Shown one piece after another: positions 9,334 through 17,359 of a stretch of 64,000 nucleotides of DNA. This stretch comes from Rudanella sp031411995 (GTDB taxonomy: Bacteria; Bacteroidota; Bacteroidia; Cytophagales; Spirosomataceae). Both the position numbers and the translations under genes were made by a program. The stretch is taken from contig JANOCD010000023.1 of NCBI GenBank assembly GCA_031411995.1, positions 62,001 through 126,000 of the forward strand. The letters run 5' to 3'. Position 1 is the first letter of the stretch, and every line of letters begins with the position of its first letter. Under the pieces are notes generated by a model. The model saw only the letters and a program-made list of their open reading frames with translations. It was not told where the DNA came from and did no database searches.

Positions 9334-10260
9334 ATGCTAACGCCAACAAACCGTCGTTCTTTTCTGAAACAAGCCGCCACCGTGGCCGCTACCACTGCTT
9401 TACTGCCTGACGTTTGGGCCGATACGATGGCAAAGAAACCTTTTTTCGAGATCTCGCTGGCCGAATGGTCACTCCATAAAGCCCTGTTTGCCAAGAAAAT
9501 AACGAACCTCGACTTTCCGGCACTGGCCAAAAAAGAGTTTGGCATTGGCGCGGTGGAGTATGTGAACCAGTTTTTCAAAGACAAAGCGCAGGACACCGCC
9601 TACCTCAACGACCTGCTGATGCGCTGCAAAGACAACGGCATCAAAAACCACCTGATCATGATCGACGGAGAGGGTGGCCTGGGAGAGATCGACAAAGCCA
9701 AGCGCGACAAAGCCATCGACAACCACAAAAAATGGGTGGAGTGCGCCAAATATTTGGGTTGCAAAACTATCCGGGTGAATGCCTATGGCGTGGGCACAGC
9801 CGAAGAAGTGGCCAAAGCCGCCGTTGACGGGTTAGGCACGCTGGGGGAATTTGCCAAAAAGACGGGTATCAACGTGATCGTTGAAAACCACGGCGGTTTT
9901 TCGTCCAACGGCCAATGGCTATCGGGCGTGATGAAACAGGTGGGCATGAAAAATGTGGGCACCCTCCCCGACTTCGGCAACTTCTGCATCAAGCGCAAAC
10001 CCGGTCAGCGCGAATGCGAAGAATCTTACGACCGCTACCAGGGCACCCAGGAGCTAATGCCCTATGCCAAAGGTGTTTCGGCCAAAACCTACGATTTCGA
10101 TGAACAGGGTAACTGCGTGGAAACAGACTACACCCGCATGATGAAAATCGTGAAAGACAGCGGTTTCCGGGGCTACGCCGGCATTGAATACGAAGGCGAA
10201 AAACTCGACGAATACGAAGGCATCAAGAAAACGAAGGCCTTGCTGGAGCGGATGGTTTAA
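9334..10260 (+). CDS. Sugar phosphate isomerase/epimerase family TIM barrel, Tat-exported
   Basis: This 308-aa protein has a twin-arginine signal (NRRSFLKQAATVAATTALLP). The mature part is an AP-endonuclease-2/xylose-isomerase-like TIM barrel. Metal- or sugar-binding positions of the family are visible in INVIVENHGG, GTLPDFGN and YAGIEYEGE. This family isomerises or epimerises sugars, and exported members in Bacteroidota commonly lie beside ThuA and oxidoreductase genes. A 167-bp gap separates it from the ThuA gene, so it may have its own promoter. Substrate is unknown; the neighbouring SusCD genes point to a sugar. Confidence 0.85.
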   Translation: MLTPTNRRSFLKQAATVAATTALLPDVWADTMAKKPFFEISLAEWSLHKALFAKKITNLDFPALAKKEFGIGAVEYVNQFFKDKAQDTAYLNDLLMRCKDNGIKNHLIMIDGEGGLGEIDKAKRDKAIDNHKKWVECAKYLGCKTIRVNAYGVGTAEEVAKAAVDGLGTLGEFAKKTGINVIVENHGGFSSNGQWLSGVMKQVGMKNVGTLPDFGNFCIKRKPGQRECEESYDRYQGTQELMPYAKGVSAKTYDFDEQGNCVETDYTRMMKIVKDSGFRGYAGIEYEGEKLDEYEGIKKTKALLERMV

Positions 10261-10322
10261 GGTTCCAATTTGCTCCCAACGGTTGGAATGTGCAGTTTTG
10301 TTTTTGCACAAACCGAATCTGC

Positions 10323-11555
10323 ATGATTACAAACGATGCTGTCGTTCTCGGAATACTCCTCGCCATTCTGGCCCTCGTATTTCAGACCTCCGATAGCCCC
10401 AGCCCTTTCTGGCAACGGTTCTATACTTACGTGCCAGCCACGCTGCTATGCTATTTCCTGCCTTCACTGCTCAATACCAGCGGATTAGTGGATGGAGCCA
10501 ATAGCGGATTATACCCGGTGGTGTCGCGGTATTTGCTCCCGGCGAGTTTGGTTCTCTTCACCCTCAGCGTTGACTTTGGGGCGTTTCGGCGGTTGGGGCG
10601 GGCTTCAATTTTGTTGTTTGCGGCTTCGGCGGTGAGCATCATGCTAGGTGGGCCGCTCGCCATTTGGCTGTTGGCGCAGGTCTCGCCGGACCTGGTGGGC
10701 GGACAGGGGCCGGAAGCCGTCTGGCGCGGCATGGCCACAATGGCGGGCACCTGGATTGGCGGAGGAGCCAACCAAACGGCCCTCAAAGAAGTGTTCCAAC
10801 CCAGCGACCAGCTGTTTTCGGCCTTCGTAACGGTCGATATTTTTGTGGCTAACCTCTGGCTGGCTCTGCTGATCTACGGCGCGGGTCGTTCCCAAACCAT
10901 CGACCAATGGCTGGGGGCCGATGCCTCGGCGGTGGAGGACGTAAAGCAGCGCGTGATCGAGCAGGCCGAAGCCACCCGGCGCATCCCGACCGTTACAGAT
11001 TTCATTACCATTCTGGCCCTCGGTTTTGGGGCCACCGCGATTGCCCATGCCATCGCCGACTGGATTGCCCCTTTCATTGACGCAAACTACCCTGCCCTGA
11101 AGCAGTTCAGCCTGAACGCACCGTTTTTCTGGATCATCGGCGTGGCCACCGCCCTCGGCATCGGCTTGTCGTTCACCCGCGCCCGACAACTGGAAGGGGC
11201 CGGTGCTTCTAAAATCGCCACGATTTTCCTGTATGTGATGATTGCCACCATCGGTCTCAAAGCCGATGTGTTGGCCATTGCCGAACAGCCGGGCCTGATT
11301 TTGGTCGGGGTGGTTTGGATGGCGTTTCACGTGCTGATCATGATCGTGGTTTGTCGGTTGCTTCGTGCTCCCTACTTTTTTCTGGCGGTGGGCAGCATGT
11401 CGTGCATTGGCGGCCCGGCTTCGGCCCCCATTGTGGCGGCTGCTTTTCACCCGGCTTTGGCCCCTGTGGGCGTTTTGATGGCCATTATGGGCTACGCCGT
11501 TGGCACCTATATGGGCTATGTGTGTGGTATACTGATGCAGTTAGCCTCCCCATAA
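10323..11555 (+). CDS. DUF819 family integral membrane protein
   Basis: This polytopic membrane protein (410 aa from the ATG at 10323) has about ten hydrophobic segments. DUF819 landmarks are visible: MITNDAVVLGILLAILALVF at the start, the internal WRGMATMAGTWIGGGANQTALKE and the C-terminal SCIGGPASAPIVAAAF. DUF819 proteins are putative transporters of unknown substrate. An upstream in-frame ATG at 10290 would add an unlikely cysteine-rich leader, so I prefer 10323. It lies 62 bp after the TIM-barrel gene and is followed by a strong terminator, so it probably closes the sugar locus. Confidence 0.85.
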   Translation: MITNDAVVLGILLAILALVFQTSDSPSPFWQRFYTYVPATLLCYFLPSLLNTSGLVDGANSGLYPVVSRYLLPASLVLFTLSVDFGAFRRLGRASILLFAASAVSIMLGGPLAIWLLAQVSPDLVGGQGPEAVWRGMATMAGTWIGGGANQTALKEVFQPSDQLFSAFVTVDIFVANLWLALLIYGAGRSQTIDQWLGADASAVEDVKQRVIEQAEATRRIPTVTDFITILALGFGATAIAHAIADWIAPFIDANYPALKQFSLNAPFFWIIGVATALGIGLSFTRARQLEGAGASKIATIFLYVMIATIGLKADVLAIAEQPGLILVGVVWMAFHVLIMIVVCRLLRAPYFFLAVGSMSCIGGPASAPIVAAAFHPALAPVGVLMAIMGYAVGTYMGYVCGILMQLASP

Positions 11556-11568
11556 ATGGTTGGTAGTT

Positions 11569-11634
11569 GGCTAAAAAAAGGGGGAGTTGTCTGTACATCT
11601 TTCAGATGTCTGACAACTCCCCCTTTTTTTAGCC
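11569..11634 (+). terminator. Very long intrinsic terminator hairpin
   Basis: An inverted repeat with a 23-bp perfect outer stem (GGCTAAAAAAAGGGGGAGTT... and its complement) continues into an imperfect inner stem and ends in a T tract. It starts 14 bp after the DUF819 stop codon. The A-tract on the left arm makes it potentially bidirectional. Confidence 0.85.
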
Positions 11635-11725
11635 TTTTTTTAACCTAAAAACCCTGTTTAACTGAAGTTGAACAAGATTTCTGTTCTACATTAGCAGCCC
11701 CAAAACGACTACAAACGCATCAACC

Positions 11726-12964
11726 ATGCAGCGACATTTATTCATTTCCTTCTTGTTGCTGTCTTTTTCCAATGCCCCCGGTCAGGCCCTACCCGACCGA
11801 CCGGCCACGGCAACCTATTTCAACGTTGGCTCCGACCAAACCGAGACGGTTTTGCACCGGACTGTTTTTTATTACAATCAAAAAGGCAACCTGATAAAAA
11901 GCCGTACCGAGGCTCCCGTTGAACCCAATCTTTACACAAGTTATCTATTAACGACCTATGCTTACGACAGCCGGGATTCGCTTTCGGAGTTCATGCTGAT
12001 TGGTTCAGACAAGCCCGATGGAGCCGCGTTTCGGTCGCGGTTTGTGTTTACCCGCGATGAACGAGGAAACAAGTTGAGCGACGAAAGTAGCCTGTGGGAT
12101 TTCACTCAGAAATCGTGGCAAAAAAGTGCGCGAACCACACAAACTTTCGACGGGCAGAACCGGATTACTTCGCAACAATCTGCCAATTTTGATAAGATTC
12201 TACAGGCTTGGGGACAGTCCTCCGGCTTTACCTATAGTTACACCGATAAGCAACAGCTATTGCAGGGAGCAAACGAGCGGATTACTACTTTATGTGATGA
12301 CCGGAACCGGGTGATTAAAACCACTACCGAAACAACCCAACAACAAAAAACAACGTTAACTCACTATACAACAATTGAATACGGATCAACCAACAGTATT
12401 CTTAAGCAATATAACGAGCCAAAACTGAGTCAACCCTATGCCGTTATAACCACCCAACTAAACGCGCAGGACAAACCCGAACAGGTTGATTATTGGCTCG
12501 ATCCATCCATTAGCCGGATCACCGATTTTCCTGCTGAAGCCCCCATCAGCCGGTCTTATAATCGCTATCAATATGACTCTGTGGGGCGTTTGCTGGAACA
12601 GGTAAACTGGAACTTTCCAGCCGGGCAGACAGCCCCCCGGCGTACGAGTGGTGTGCGCTACAGTTATGACAATCCCTCCCCCGAACTACCGACTCTATCG
12701 GTTTATCCAAACCCGACAACAGGTCCGGTCAATTTGCTGAATGTGGGAATCTATGGGTGTGTAGAGCGGTATGAAGTCCTGAACCAAAGCGGGCAACGGC
12801 TGCAACAGGCAACGGCTCAGGTCAACATAAAAGTCGCCGAAACCCCTGAATGCAATCCCAAAATAGACCTCACTGTTTTACCAGAAGGAGAATATTATTT
12901 GCGCCTTTTTCTGGGTAATGGCACCAATGTTTCGGAGCAGGTAATTCTCAAAAAAAATAGGTAA
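11726..12964 (+). CDS. Secreted protein with type A T9SS C-terminal sorting domain
   Basis: This 412-aa protein has a signal peptide (MQRHLFISFLLLSFSNAPGQA). The body contains repeated strands of the type YNQKGNLIKSRTE, YDSRDSLSEF, RDERGNKLSDES and YDSVGRLLEQVNW, which resemble YD/RHS-like beta repeats. The last 80 residues are a type A Por-secretion C-terminal domain, with LSVYPNPTTGPVNLLN and GEYYLRLFLGNG...QVILKK. It should therefore be exported across the outer membrane by the type IX system and be released or surface anchored. No enzymatic motif is visible. It is a single-gene unit between two hairpins. Confidence 0.8.
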   Translation: MQRHLFISFLLLSFSNAPGQALPDRPATATYFNVGSDQTETVLHRTVFYYNQKGNLIKSRTEAPVEPNLYTSYLLTTYAYDSRDSLSEFMLIGSDKPDGAAFRSRFVFTRDERGNKLSDESSLWDFTQKSWQKSARTTQTFDGQNRITSQQSANFDKILQAWGQSSGFTYSYTDKQQLLQGANERITTLCDDRNRVIKTTTETTQQQKTTLTHYTTIEYGSTNSILKQYNEPKLSQPYAVITTQLNAQDKPEQVDYWLDPSISRITDFPAEAPISRSYNRYQYDSVGRLLEQVNWNFPAGQTAPRRTSGVRYSYDNPSPELPTLSVYPNPTTGPVNLLNVGIYGCVERYEVLNQSGQRLQQATAQVNIKVAETPECNPKIDLTVLPEGEYYLRLFLGNGTNVSEQVILKKNR

Positions 12965-12993
12965 TTGGGTAGTTCAACTAGTACCCAATTACC
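12960..12993. terminator. Hairpin between convergent genes
   Basis: A perfect 12-bp inverted repeat (GGTAATTGGGTA / TACCCAATTACC) with a 10-nt loop overlaps the stop codon of the upstream T9SS-cargo gene and faces the end of the minus-strand membrane gene. It has no strong T tract but probably serves as a bidirectional terminator. Confidence 0.55.
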
Positions 12994-13015
12994 CTATCAT
13001 TTAGTGCCTGATTTA

Positions 13016-13984
13016 TCAATCTAAACCTTCTGCTTCAATTGGCTGCATGCGCTCGCGGGCGATTTCGGCCTGATGCTGCTGACCGGAGTATACAGCTCCC
13101 GGCGACACAGGCGCGATAGCAGTTTCTACCTCATAATCAGCCTCTTCAACTGTCCGCTCATAGGGTCGAAAAGTTCCTTTTGGCACCCAGTAAGCCACCA
13201 GGCCAGCATAGATTGCAGCCAGTCCAGCGGCTGTATAAGCCACCAAGGCTTTGTCTGGTTTATTCCAATGACGGGTGGCGATGCCCCCAAAGCCTGCAAT
13301 GAACGGCACCATAAACCAGGGGTCGTTGAGTTGCCTAGCAATGGCAAAACCTGCCGCTCCTGTTACGCCCAAAATACCAGCCGCAAGCGGCAAGTCACGG
13401 TCATCGTCGCGATCCCACAAGCCCAATGTCAGCAACGTGTCGGGGGTGCCAACAACAGTAGCTGCAGTAAGCCAGCCGCTATACAGGCTCACCGGAATGC
13501 GGAGATACTTTTCGGGAGCGGGCACATCGGTTTTGCCAATTTCCAGGCTATGATGCAGGGCCAGTGCCGAGGGCAAATTCAACTTAGTCGTGATGTCTGA
13601 CGCAATGATACTTTGCGGGTTCGATTGCGAGAAGAACTTGCCAAAAATGGCGTTGAGCGCAAAACTGCTCCACCACCACGGCAAAGCGTTCTCATAGCGT
13701 GGATTGTAGGCCTGTGAGGGCATCGCCTGATGCACCAGCAGGGCTGTCAAACCCGAATAAACCGTGCCCCAGACTGCGCCGAAGGCCCAACCCGCCGGAA
13801 TAATGAGGTTTTTATCGAAGACCTGCTGGTATTCTATAGGCACCTTGTATTCAGGCTCCTCACCCGTCTCCGACTCATTTTCGCGGCTCGCCCTCCGCGA
13901 CTTGCTACTCGATGTGGTCGTATAGATGATACTCCCCACCGCAAACACCGCCGTAGCGATGCGCCATAAATTGGAGTTTTTCAT
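13016..13984 (-). CDS. TspO/tryptophan-rich-sensory-like integral membrane protein
   Basis: This 322-aa membrane protein has an N-terminal hydrophobic segment, a charged linker (SSKSRRASRENESETGEEPE) and several transmembrane segments. The motif NLIIPAGWAFGAVWGTVYSGL resembles the conserved PxGWxFGxVWxxLY segment of TspO/MBR tryptophan-rich proteins. The rest is divergent and longer than the usual 160 aa, so the assignment is tentative. It starts 12 bp downstream of the SDR gene on the same strand, implying an operon. TspO-like proteins bind porphyrins or sterol-like ligands and are often stress related; this function is inference only. Confidence 0.5.
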   Translation of the reverse strand: MKNSNLWRIATAVFAVGSIIYTTTSSSKSRRASRENESETGEEPEYKVPIEYQQVFDKNLIIPAGWAFGAVWGTVYSGLTALLVHQAMPSQAYNPRYENALPWWWSSFALNAIFGKFFSQSNPQSIIASDITTKLNLPSALALHHSLEIGKTDVPAPEKYLRIPVSLYSGWLTAATVVGTPDTLLTLGLWDRDDDRDLPLAAGILGVTGAAGFAIARQLNDPWFMVPFIAGFGGIATRHWNKPDKALVAYTAAGLAAIYAGLVAYWVPKGTFRPYERTVEEADYEVETAIAPVSPGAVYSGQQHQAEIARERMQPIEAEGLD

Positions 13985-13995
13985 ACAAAACGAGT

Positions 13996-15099
13996 TTATG
14001 CTACTGCCGTTTTAGCTTTACTTTTCAGCGACTCCCAGCCATTTACCAACGACTCTTTTGCATCATCGAAAGAATCTGTAGCGGGGGCGGCTTTTGCTTT
14101 CTGCCAACCATCGGCCACCGCGCTTTTGGCCTCCTCAAACAGACCACCCGCTTTATTTTTCAAGCGATTAGCCTTATACCGATACCGTGCTTTCGTGGCC
14201 AGATCGGCGTTGTTATAGGCCGTTACGAGGGCCACACCCGCCACCACAGCGGCTGCAATGCCCAATCCAAGTGCCCAAGCCGACGTATTGCTCTCTTTTT
14301 GCGATTCTTCTTTGGGTGTATTCATGTGTCGCATCATACCCGCCAGCGTTTCCTGCGGAGCAGCATAGGCCATCACTTCATAGGCTTTGTTAAGCGCACC
14401 ACCGGGAACAACCTTGGATTTGCCGGTCATCAGTGCGTCGTAACCATCTTTGGCAACAACCGCCGGATCGTCTAACTGATCTTCCACATTAAGTTGAGGA
14501 GCACCCGCTTCGCGAAAGAAATTCGTGTCGGTAGCGTTAGGCAACAGGGCTGTAATGGTCACGTTCGAGTCTTTCAGCTCGTTGTTGAGCGACTGCGTGA
14601 AGTTATAGACGTAGGCTTTGGTAGCGGCATACACGGCCATCAGCGGGAACGGGGTAATGGCTACCAACGAGGCCAATTGTAGGATTTTACCTTCGTTGCG
14701 GGCAACCATGTCCTTCAAAAACAGCTTGGTCATGTGCGTCAGGGTGAGCACATTGAGGTGAATCAGCGACTTTTCACGCTCCCAATCGGTGTCGGTGGCA
14801 AACTTGCCGTAAGTACTTACGGCAGCATCATTCACCAGCACATTAACGGTTATTCCGCGTCCTGTAACCTCATCATAGACTTCCTGAGCTACGTTTTCGC
14901 GGGATAGATCCTTGCTGATAACAACGGTTTCAACCCCATAATCCTCGTAAAAATTACCGGCAAGCTGATTTAGTTTCTCGCCGTTGCGGGCAATCAAGAC
15001 CAGGTTATACCCGTCTTTGGCGAACAATTTGGCCAATTCCTGACCAATGCCGCTGGAAGCCCCCGTAATCAGGGCTGTTTTTCCTGCTTCTGCATTCAT
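13996..15099 (-). CDS. SDR-family oxidoreductase with membrane-associated C-terminal extension
   Basis: This 367-aa protein has residues 1-260 as a classical short-chain dehydrogenase: nucleotide-binding TGASSGIG (12-19), NDAA at 90-93 in place of the usual NNAG, and catalytic Ser144, Tyr157 and Lys161 (YAATK). The C-terminal 100 residues are unusual for an SDR. They hold a hydrophobic segment (AWALGLGIAAAVVAGVALV) followed by an amphipathic, Lys/Ala-rich tail with repeats such as KNKAGGLFEEAKSAVADGWQKAK, like YtxH/CsbD-type stress proteins. It may tether the reductase to the inner membrane. Paired with the downstream TspO-like gene. Confidence 0.85.
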   Translation of the reverse strand: MNAEAGKTALITGASSGIGQELAKLFAKDGYNLVLIARNGEKLNQLAGNFYEDYGVETVVISKDLSRENVAQEVYDEVTGRGITVNVLVNDAAVSTYGKFATDTDWEREKSLIHLNVLTLTHMTKLFLKDMVARNEGKILQLASLVAITPFPLMAVYAATKAYVYNFTQSLNNELKDSNVTITALLPNATDTNFFREAGAPQLNVEDQLDDPAVVAKDGYDALMTGKSKVVPGGALNKAYEVMAYAAPQETLAGMMRHMNTPKEESQKESNTSAWALGLGIAAAVVAGVALVTAYNNADLATKARYRYKANRLKNKAGGLFEEAKSAVADGWQKAKAAPATDSFDDAKESLVNGWESLKSKAKTAVA

Positions 15100-15348
15100 A
15101 ATATTGAGTGATTTAGTATGCTACTCCTTATCTAACCCCGTAAATGCCGAGTTGTTTCTGTAAAAATTCACTGTACGCTGCCAAGAATCTTTGGCAATCT
15201 GCTTGTTTTTACTGGCGTATTGGGGCTTGTTTTTGTGTTATTCCAGCAATAGCGAATCTTTTTATACCTTTAATCTGTTATTAATATGACAACAGTATGA
15301 ATCTCAACGTAAGTCAACATACTGATTATTAACGAACTATTTGTAATT

Positions 15349-15522
15349 ATGCAACCCATTCGCGTAGAAAACCAGGGAGGTATCTTCTCATCAAGCCAAC
15401 CTAAGATTAGGATTTTTTCCAAAGAGCGGCTCATTCAATTTGTTGAACTGAACACCGATGTGTTCCAGAGTTTAGCCCGCACGTCAGCTCCGTATGGTGG
15501 CAATGTGCTGGCCCGCGATTAG
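15349..15522 (+). CDS. Small hypothetical protein (57 aa)
   Basis: This ATG-initiated 57-aa ORF begins MQPIRVENQGG and ends GGNVLARD; it has no signal peptide or membrane segment. It is followed about 50 bp later by a good intrinsic terminator and preceded by a 249-bp AT-rich intergenic stretch, which supports it as a real transcription unit. I do not recognise a family. It could be a short regulatory or structural protein, and the terminator is the main evidence for expression. Confidence 0.45.
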   Translation: MQPIRVENQGGIFSSSQPKIRIFSKERLIQFVELNTDVFQSLARTSAPYGGNVLARD

Positions 15523-15573
15523 TCGCTGGCTCTTACTAAACCGAAATAAACGGGTTCATACCCATCAAAACCA

Positions 15574-15614
15574 TAAAGCTCCAATGGACTCAGGCAGACC
15601 ATCGGAGCTTTTTT
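15574..15614 (+). terminator. Intrinsic terminator after the 57-aa ORF
   Basis: AAAGCTCC-aatgg pairs with ccat-c-GGAGCTTT around a short loop and is followed by a run of T. It lies 52 bp downstream of the small ORF's stop codon. Confidence 0.7.
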
Positions 15615-15639
15615 CGTTTCTTTGCAAAAGGGTTCGCTA

Positions 15640-15667
15640 TTCGCACTTCACCCTTCGCACTTCACCC
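15640..15667. repeat. Tandem 14-bp repeat, two copies
   Basis: TTCGCACTTCACCC occurs twice head to tail, preceded by a partial copy (TTCGCTAT). It lies just upstream of the XRE-regulator start codon, so it could be a leader or operator element, or a simple-sequence remnant. Confidence 0.6.
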
Positions 15668-15690
15668 CCAATCCCTAAGCCCCAACCCCC

Positions 15691-17169
15691 TTGTCCTTAA
15701 ACTCCGACCATATCCGCCTACTGTTTGGCCTCAAGCTCCGCCAACTTCGCATCGACAGAGGGCTGTCGGTGAGCGAGTTAGCCCAGGCTTCGAGCATGGC
15801 TGTTTCGTATATTTCAGAGATTGAAAAAGGTCGGAAATACCCTAAAGCTGATAAGATTTCTGCCCTGGCCAAAGCCATGAACGTGGACTATGACACGCTG
15901 GTGTCGCTGAAACTGAGCAAGAAACTCGAACCCATTTCAGACCTGCTCCGCTCCAAATTCCTGACCGAAATCCCCCTTGAACTCTTCGGCATCGACCCCT
16001 CCGATTTGCTGGAGCTGCTGGCCGAAGCCCCTGCCAAAGTGAGTGCCATGATCCGCACCTTCATGGATATCGCACTCAGCTATAACATGAGTGTGGAACG
16101 GCTTTACATGACTATGCTTCGCTCCTATCAGGAACTGCACGAGAATTATTTTGAGGATATGGAAGCCGATGCCGACCGTTTTCTGACGGAGTTTGCCCCG
16201 GCTAATACCACCGTGTCGGAAGGCTTGCTGACCAATTTGCTCAAGACCCGGTATGGCATCACAATTCAGCCTTTTGACCCAGCCAATCAACCCGAACTGG
16301 CTTCGTTGCGGTCTATTTATCGGCCCGAAAAAAAGGTGTTGCACCTTAATGGACAGTTGGCTCCCCAACAACGGGTCTATGTGCTGGCTCGCGAGGTGGG
16401 TTTTCAGTATCTGAATCTCAAAGTGCGACCCTTTGCCTATGCTTTTGTGGAGGCCGACTCATTTGAGCAGGTTTTGAACAATTATAAAGCATCTTATTTT
16501 GCCGGAGCCATCCTGATTCGGCGCGACAAACTACTGGCCCGGATCACCGAACTATTTGCCCACCCAACCTGGAATAACGACGATTTTCTGGCCCTTATCA
16601 ATGACTGTCAGTCCACACCGGAGCGGTTTTTCTACCGACTGAGCAACGTACTGCCTAAGTATTTCGGGATTGACCAGTTGTTTTTTTATCGGTTTAACAA
16701 CACGGCTGGGGAAAACATATTTCACCTCACCAAAGAAATGCACCTGTCGCGTTCGCAGGGGCCACGCGGCATTGTCGATGAGCATTCGTGCCGCCGTTGG
16801 ATTGCCCTGACGATTTTGCAGGAACTGTCGTTTTTGCAACGCAACAAGAATTTTGATGACTCGCTTTGTCGCGCTCAACTCTCCACCTACTCCGACACGG
16901 GCCAGCAATACCTGATTGTGTCGGTAGCGCACCCGCACCGGCCATCAGCGCAGGAAAACATGAGTGTGTCGATGTGCTTTCCGGTGAATGACGCGCTCCG
17001 CAGTAAAATGAAATTCCTGTCAGATCCGGCCATTCCCCACCGCACTGTCAATGAAGCTTGTGAGCGATGCGGCATTTTCGATTGTAAGGAGCGCGTGGCG
17101 GCCCCGGTTGTTCTCCAGAAACGCCGTCAGCAGGAAGCGATGAAAGCGGCTATGGGGCGGCTGTCGTAA
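15691..17169 (+). CDS. XRE-family regulator with IrrE-like and ScfR/RamB-type C-terminal domain
   Basis: This 492-aa regulator starts at a TTG; an in-frame TAA at 15676 rules out any start further upstream. Residues about 8-70 are an HTH_3 domain (LRIDRGLSVSELAQASSMAVSYISEIEKG). The middle region resembles the ImmA/IrrE-like domain, but the HExxH position reads LAREVGFQYL, so peptidase activity is unlikely. The C-terminus has the short-chain-acyl-CoA-regulator pattern with conserved cysteines and histidines (HSCRRW, CERCGIFDCKERV). Characterised relatives (RamB, PrpC regulators) sense acyl-CoA intermediates and control glyoxylate or methylcitrate genes. No such target gene is adjacent here. 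Confidence 0.8.
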   Translation: MSLNSDHIRLLFGLKLRQLRIDRGLSVSELAQASSMAVSYISEIEKGRKYPKADKISALAKAMNVDYDTLVSLKLSKKLEPISDLLRSKFLTEIPLELFGIDPSDLLELLAEAPAKVSAMIRTFMDIALSYNMSVERLYMTMLRSYQELHENYFEDMEADADRFLTEFAPANTTVSEGLLTNLLKTRYGITIQPFDPANQPELASLRSIYRPEKKVLHLNGQLAPQQRVYVLAREVGFQYLNLKVRPFAYAFVEADSFEQVLNNYKASYFAGAILIRRDKLLARITELFAHPTWNNDDFLALINDCQSTPERFFYRLSNVLPKYFGIDQLFFYRFNNTAGENIFHLTKEMHLSRSQGPRGIVDEHSCRRWIALTILQELSFLQRNKNFDDSLCRAQLSTYSDTGQQYLIVSVAHPHRPSAQENMSVSMCFPVNDALRSKMKFLSDPAIPHRTVNEACERCGIFDCKERVAAPVVLQKRRQQEAMKAAMGRLS

Positions 17170-17305
17170 AGTTTTTTTCAACAACCCTGTTACATTTTCG
17201 TCCTCAGCCACATTAACAGTGGCTTGGGCAGATCAAGAATGCTTACCTGACAACAAACCCAAGGCTATATCTACAACATTTAGAAGCGGCTATATCCACT
17301 TCATT

Positions 17306-17348
17306 AAAAGCCAGAAACCATCTGACTGTCAGATGATTTCTGGCTTTT
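17306..17348. terminator. Bidirectional terminator between convergent genes
   Basis: A 21-bp inverted repeat with a single mismatch (AAAAGCCAGAAAyCATCTGAC arms) lies between the plus-strand XRE regulator and the minus-strand 847-aa gene, with A tracts on the left and T tracts on the right. It should terminate both. Confidence 0.85.
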
Positions 17349-17359
17349 CTGTCATCTAT

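Noticed and set aside
15349..15522. Ribosomally made peptide (RiPP) precursor
   Set aside because: No leader/core pattern and no modifying enzyme or transporter is adjacent.
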